Shown here piece after piece: positions 58,545-64,000 of a stretch of DNA of 64,000 bases; within the stretch, counting starts at the first letter, position 1, and every line of letters begins with the position of its first letter. Under the pieces are notes generated by a model. That model saw only the letters and a program-made list of their open reading frames with translations. It was not told the origin of the DNA and made no database searches. Source of the DNA: Nissolia schottii (Eukaryota; Streptophyta; Magnoliopsida; Fabales; Fabaceae); the NCBI GenBank assembly GCA_003254905.1, contig QANU01017537.1:709245-773244 (forward strand), written 5' to 3'. The position numbers and the translations under genes are program-made.

Positions 58545-59567
58545 CTGAACTATGCTGATAAGTCGGTTGCTGATAATGCCAAGAAATTTGTTCCTAATTC
58601 ATCTAAACCTAAGCAACAAGGAGAACAATACACCTTTTGCGGCTACAGAGGGCACACTGTTGATGAGTGTCACAAGAAACATGGGTATCCCCCGGGTTAC
58701 AGGTCCAAGAAGGCTGTTGCTGCCAATGCTGTTATTTCTGCTCCTGATCATCCCTCTCAGCCTTTCTCTTGTACTGCTAAACAATACCAGAACTTGTTAG
58801 CCCTCATTCAGCCATCCTCTGCTGTACTAGCTGCCCCTGGCCAAGTTTAGGCCAACTTTGTTCAGGCTAACAATGCTTCCCATGGAGCTGCAAGCACAGA
58901 TAATGCCTTATGGATTTTAGACTCAGGGGCCACGCATCACATTTGCAATTCTCTGACATTTTTTCAGTCTTATAAGCAGTTGAATTCCCCTCTTGCCATC
59001 AACCTACCCAATGGCCAGATCCTTTACTCTTCTCACATAGGCACTGTGAAATTTAAGCATAATTTCTGTCTTGCTAATGTGCTGTTCCTTCCAAATTTCC
59101 ATTTTAATCTCATATCAGTTAGCAAACTTTGTGCTGATTTAGAGTGCCAACTCACTTTATTCCATGATCAATGCCTTATTCAGGACAAGCCCAGCTTGAA
59201 CCAGATTGGACTTGCTAAAGCATATGATGGATTGTACATCCTTGAGCATCCCTCATTATGTTCTGCTGTTAACATTGGTTCTGCTGTTGTAAATTCAATT
59301 TCAGTTGAGAATTTTGATTTGTGGCATTTTAGATTGGGCCATATAGGCTCAGAAAACTTGAAATTGCTGTATCATATTCACCCTTTTGTTCCTAGTTGTA
59401 AATCAATAACACCTTGTGATGTGTGTCATTTCTCTAGACAAAAGGCTTTGCTATTTCCTGTTAGCAATTCAGTTTCTACTGAGCCATTTGACTTGTTGCA
59501 TGTGGATATTTGGGGACCTGCCCCTATAATTTCAACAAGGTCATCGATATTTCCTTACTATTGTTGA
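58545..59567 (+). pseudogene. Copia C gag end, protease, integrase start
   Basis: Contains the intact knuckle CGYRGHTVDECHKKHG (58640-58690), a stop at about 58847 (CAAGTTTAG), the protease site WILDSGATHHIC (about 58913), LWHFRLGHIGSENL and LLHVDIWGPAP. A 2-bp deletion near 59537 (TCAACAAGG for TCAATACAAGG) ends the frame at 59565. Confidence 0.88.
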
Positions 59568-61614
59568 TGATAAGTCTAGACATACTTGGTTATTCCTGCT
59601 TAAATCTAAAGGTGAAGCTGCCTCCTCTTTAAAGACTTTTATTACCTTGATTGCCACACAATATAATAAGCAGGTCAAGGTGGTCAGATCAGACAATGGA
59701 CCCGAGTTCACCATGACTGATTTTTATGCTTCAAAGGGCATTATCCATCAATTGAGCTGTGTGGAAACACCACAGTAAAATGTTGTGGTTGAGAGAAAAC
59801 ACCAGCATCTGCTCAATGTGACAAGATCCTTGCTGTTTCAATCTAATTTGCCTGCTGCTTTCTGGTCCTATGCTGCTTTGCATGCTTGTTTCCTGATGAA
59901 CAGAATTCCCTCCAAGGGATCCCAATCTCAGTCTCCCTTTGCAGCTCTCCAAAACAAGGACCCTGATCTCACTTTCCTCAAAGTCTTTGGATGCCTTGCC
60001 TATACAACATCTCTTACCAGACAAAGATCAAAGCTAGACAGCCGAGCCAGAAAATGTGTGTTTTTAGGCTACAAGGCTGGGACAAAAGGGTTCCTGCTAT
60101 ATGACCTGACTTCTGGGGAGGTTTTCCTTAGCCGACATGTGCATTTTTATGAAAATTATTTCCCTTTCCATAGCTCCAGTCACCTGCAGCCAGCTCATTC
60201 CACCAATGAGCTGATACTCCCTGCCAATTTTCCTAATTTGGGAGAAACTCTTGGCTATACTGTGGCACACGACATACCTGCTGTTCCTCCTGTGGTTACC
60301 ATCCCTGCTGCTGCTGATTCTAGTTCCTTGCCTCAGCCCCTAGCTGCTGACCTCAACAGAAGATCAACTAGACCAAAGAAGGCCCCCTCTTATTTGAAGG
60401 AATATCACTGCAACATCCTCTCTTCATCCCCCACTATAATTGACCCAATCACACCCTATCCCCTCAGCTCTGTCCTATCCTATGACAGTCTCTCCCCAAC
60501 TCAGAGACATTTTTCTTTGAATCTTGCTTCTATGACTGAACCAACAAGCTATTCAGCTGCTGTCAAGGAGGGGTGCTGGAAGGATGCAATGCAGGCTGAG
60601 ATATCAGTTCTGCAACAGAACAATACATGGGAAATTGTTGATCTCTCTGCAGGCAAGACTCCCATAGGCTACAAGTGGGTGTACAAAGTCAAGTTAAAGG
60701 CTGATGGTAGCATTGAACGATATAAGGCTAGGTTGGTTGCAAAAGGATTCACTCAAACCCATAGGATTGACTATCTTGACACATTCAACCCTGTTGCAAA
60801 GATGTCCACCATACGGCTGCTTCTCTCCTTGGCATCAATAAGGGGGTGGCACCTGCAGCAACTAGATGTCAACAATGCTTTTCTTCATGGAGACCTACAT
60901 GAAGAGGTTTACATGAAGCTGCCTCAAGGGTTTAAGTCCTCCAAGCCGAATCAAGTGTGTAAGTTGATGAAGTCATTGTATGGGCTGAAACAGGCAAGCA
61001 GACAATGGTTTTCCAAGTTGTCATCTGCCTTGCTGTCCCAAGGTTTCAGCCAATCTAAATCTGATCATTCTCTCTTTCTTAAGCACTCGGGTGAATGCTT
61101 TACAGCATTACTTGTATATGTGGATGATGTCATTCTCAGTGGCAATGATTGGGATACTATCTGCAGCATCAAGGCATTCCTTGACCACCAGTTCAAAATT
61201 AAGGACCTTGGGGAACTGAAGTTTTTCCTTGGCCTGGAGATAGCTCGTAGCCCTCAGGGTATCTCCATTTCCCAGTGCAAGTATGCCCTTGAATTGATCA
61301 CAGATGCAGGACTGTTAGGCTGCAAGCCGGTCTCCACCCCAATGGTGCACTCACCTAGGCTATCCAAGTCTGCAGGGGAGCTCCTTCCTGATCCAGAATC
61401 CTATCGAAGGCTTGTTGGCCGGTTGATTTACTTAACCACCACCAGACCAGACCTGTCCTTCTCTGTCAACCAATTAGCCCAATTCATGGCCAATCCAACC
61501 TCCCTCCATCAACAGGCAGCAATGCGTGTTCTGTGCTTTGTTAAAGGTGCACCAGGCTTGGGATTGTTTCTTCCTGCCTCTTCTGATGTCCAGCTCAAGG
61601 CATATTGTGATGCG
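59568..61614 (+). pseudogene. Copia C integrase, RT and RNase H start
   Basis: Integrase continues to VVRSDNGPEF, then a stop TAA at 59776 just before VVVERKHQHL. From 59785 one frame of more than 600 codons runs without a stop through the integrase C-terminus, RT ([15 protein letters not shown] and LVYVDDVILSG with all three catalytic Asp) and into RNase H (AYCDA), where the LTR insertion at 61615 ends it. RT is intact, unlike copia A and B, but lacks its RNase H and start, so no functional polyprotein results. Confidence 0.9.
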
Positions 61615-64000
61615 TGTAACAACCCAAGTTTTTCCTTTGCTAAAATTCCACTTAATAAATAATTAAGAACATGTTAATAAGGAAAAGATGAGATAAAAAT
61701 GAAATAAAATTGAAAGAATTTATTTAATCTCTATCGTATTAGTTAAAAATAATAATTATGCGATCTCGGTACATTTGGTGACGTTTAGGTTAGTATTAGG
61801 CTACTTTTAGAACTTAAGTGTGACTCAAGGGAGTCCGTAAAATACACTAATATGAAAATAATGTGAGAATAATACAACAAAAATTTAAATATGAACAAAG
61901 AAAATTTATAGGTCACAACGGTATGTCCGAAATATTTTTAGGACATTCGGTTATAAATAGCTAATGAACCAACATGACTGAAACTAAACCAATTAAATGA
62001 AAATAAGGCCAAAGGCTATTAGAATACCCACGGGCAGCCCTCACCACGAAAACACACACACAAACCACACCCCAAAGTCTTCTTCCTTTTCTTATGCAAA
62101 CAAGAGCCCCAAGTTCATCCAAGCTTCATCAAAACTTCATCTCCCACCACCATCCTTGCCTTTTCTCATCTTAATTCACTCTCAAATTAATCTAGAAAGC
62201 AAGCTAGCATCAAGACTAGGAAGCATCTTCAAGAGGAATCCAAGAAACCAATCTCCAAAACCCTAAGAACTCCATAACCTATGGTTTTACTCTTCTTGAC
62301 AAAGAAGAGTTCAAGCAAGCCATCAAGCTTCAATCTCATCATCATAATTCATTCTTAAGTCCCTAAGAAAGGCAAAGCAAGCATAGTTGGTCAAGGAGTC
62401 CTCAAGCAAGCAAGCAAGGCTTGAATTCATCTTTTCCTAGCATTAACAAGCTCTTGAGGAAGTGGGTAACTCTAGTTCCTTGCCTCTTTGATGCTTCAAG
62501 AGGTTTATGTGCTTGTATGTGTATGTATGTGAATTATGGATTTTATGATGAAATATGTTAGAAATTATGCTAGGACTTAGGAAGACAATTCTGAAGGGTC
62601 CTGTGACCTGGACTAGATAAGATTATTACGTGTGGAATATGTGTAAAAGCTCAAGGTAACTCCATGAAAGAAAAGGAAAGATAATTTGCATTCTGACTCT
62701 GAATTTCAAAGACTGAGTCAGGCTCAGGTCAGGCTTAAGCCAGACTTGTAGTCAGGCTCAGGTCAGACTTGCAGTCAGGCTCAGGCCAGACTTGTAGTCC
62801 GGCTCACGCCCGGCTTACCTGCCAGGCTCACAGGTCAGGCCCCGCCAGACCACCCCAGGCCACGTCAGGCCACACACCAAACCTTTAGATTATATTTATA
62901 CAACGTTATAAATGACTGTATGCTGATGTATGTGAAGTATGTGCATTCCATGTATTCATGATGAGCCAAGTTTAAAGAATGAGGAATAACTCTGAGATAA
63001 GTAAAGATTCTAAAATGAACCATAGGAAACTAGTCATGTCATACTGCAGGTACTAAACATGCTGAACATGCTGCTGAAATAGGGCCAATGCCCAATGCTG
63101 CTGAAAAAGGGCTAAATGCCCCATGCTGAAAATATTGGCTATATGCCACATGCTGAACAGGCCGTGATCACGTGAGCCACCATGATCCCACTTCAGGAGG
63201 TCTAGGCATCCTGAATGTGGAAGCCCGCCACAGGTGGTGTCGATATGGCATACCTGGAGGTGTGCGGTTACCACGCCTATGCATTGTCGAAAGGGGGCAA
63301 GCTTAGGTGGGGGTACAATATCCGCCCACTGTCGAGGGGTCCCGAGGGGGCACGCGGCAGGTGAAGCCCACCGCAGTAAGGTCCAGACAGTGTCGGCCTA
63401 TACTGAGGGTGTGAGGTTATTCCGTCATATTAGTGTCAACAGAGGACATTACTATGATGGGAATAACACCTATGCTGTTATACTGCTGTATGCTGTCATA
63501 TTATTATATTCTGTCATGCCGTTAATTTCTGGGATGCTGATATACTTTGTTACGCTGTTTTATTCTGTTATATACAGGCATAATTGGAAATCATGTTTAT
63601 GCTAATGATTCTGCTGTACATATATTCTGCTGGTTCTGTTATATTTATTTTGGGTGACTATGTGACGCCTATTCCGCTGATTCTGTTATGTTTATTTGGA
63701 TTGCTTATGCTTCTGGTATGCTGAAGTAAATGCTGAATGTATTCTGTGACATATTCGGCCTATTCTGAAGTTGTATTATGCTGTTACGCCGTACCGTCAA
63801 GAGCACGCTCGAGACGGTTATGTATATTCACGAATTGCTAATCAGCACGAGAACGTAGTAAGCAAGAGTAGTACCCATGTCACATGATAATTCTGATAAA
63901 GCCGTTCAGATAGGCCAGATAATAAATGGTAGGGATTTTAGCATACATGTTCACTAGAGATCTCTGAGCGGCCTGAAGTCCGACATAATCAGATCCGCGA
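61615..64000 (+). mobile_element. 3-kb-type LTR, plus orientation, runs off the window
   Basis: Starts TGTAACAACCCAAGTTTTTCC (first 20: TGTAACAACCCAAGTTTTTC) at the copia C break and aligns in the same order, opposite strand, with 44095-41640. Outer parts are roughly 75% alike, but 63160-63470 is much closer to 42365-42050. The short-motif array here (62710-62870) is made of CAGGCTCAGG/TCAGGC units, not CGCTGAGCG. The palindrome is at 63794-63817. About 560 bp should remain beyond the window. Confidence 0.88.
62710..62870 (+). repeat. CAGGCTCAGG short-repeat array
   Basis: About ten near copies of CAGGCTCAGGTCAGAC-like units, GC-rich, at the position equivalent to the CGCTNAGCG array of the other LTR copy. 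Confidence 0.85.

Larger units (their letters stand above)
58545..61614 (+). mobile_element. Copia C, partial, interrupted at 61615
   Basis: A relative of copia A, about 90-95% alike by eye, from mid-gag to RNase H. It has the uninterrupted zinc knuckle, so it is the empty site for the LTR in copia A. It is cut in RNase H after TATTGTGATGCG by the LTR-type element at 61615. No LTR of this copy lies in the window. Confidence 0.92.

Overview
This is nuclear plant DNA: intron-containing genes, cytosolic-type tRNAs and dense LTR retrotransposons. The element types and the gene sequences suggest a legume, probably of the bean/cowpea group; that is inference, since no species-diagnostic locus was recognised.

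Layout. 1-4.8 kb: the end of a CACTA DNA transposon inserted in a decayed Ty1/copia element, itself broken by a reverse-oriented LTR. 7.0-10.7 kb: a direct duplication carrying two tRNA-Val(AAC) genes, the second copy swollen by two MITE-like insertions. 11.3-17.7 kb: a nine-exon gene for an organelle-type RNase H1 (hybrid-binding domain plus RNase H fold) with a solo LTR in intron 3. 18-20 kb: a probable solo LTR and a Tourist-like MITE. 20.8-27.5 kb: a complete Mutator-like element (MULE) with about 500-bp terminal inverted repeats, a perfect 9-bp target duplication, a dead mudrA-type transposase and a convergent intact GRF-type zinc-finger/membrane-anchor ORF. 27.8 kb: tRNA-Asn(GTT). 29.35-30.1 kb: a tandem array of about 108 bp. 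31.1-33.0 kb: a three-exon gene for PRIN2, a plastid redox and transcription factor. 34.6-37.0 kb: a second degenerate copia and an opposing short LTR.

37-64 kb: a defensin-like (DEFL) cysteine-rich peptide gene with a frameshift and its duplicated upstream block; a full-length copia element with unusual TA...TA LTR ends and a 3-kb LTR inserted inside its gag zinc knuckle; an 8.39-kb repeat of that region bounded by single N bases (49810 and 58544); and a third related copia copy, itself interrupted at 61615 by another copy of the 3-kb LTR that runs off the window.

The host genes (RNase H1, PRIN2, DEFL, three tRNAs) share no evident pathway; most of the window is transposon history. The most unusual signals are the MULE with a preserved passenger ORF, the hidden DEFL pair, the 8.39-kb duplication with a 132-bp conversion-like tract, and the conserved core, palindrome and CGCTNAGCG arrays in the 3-kb LTR family.
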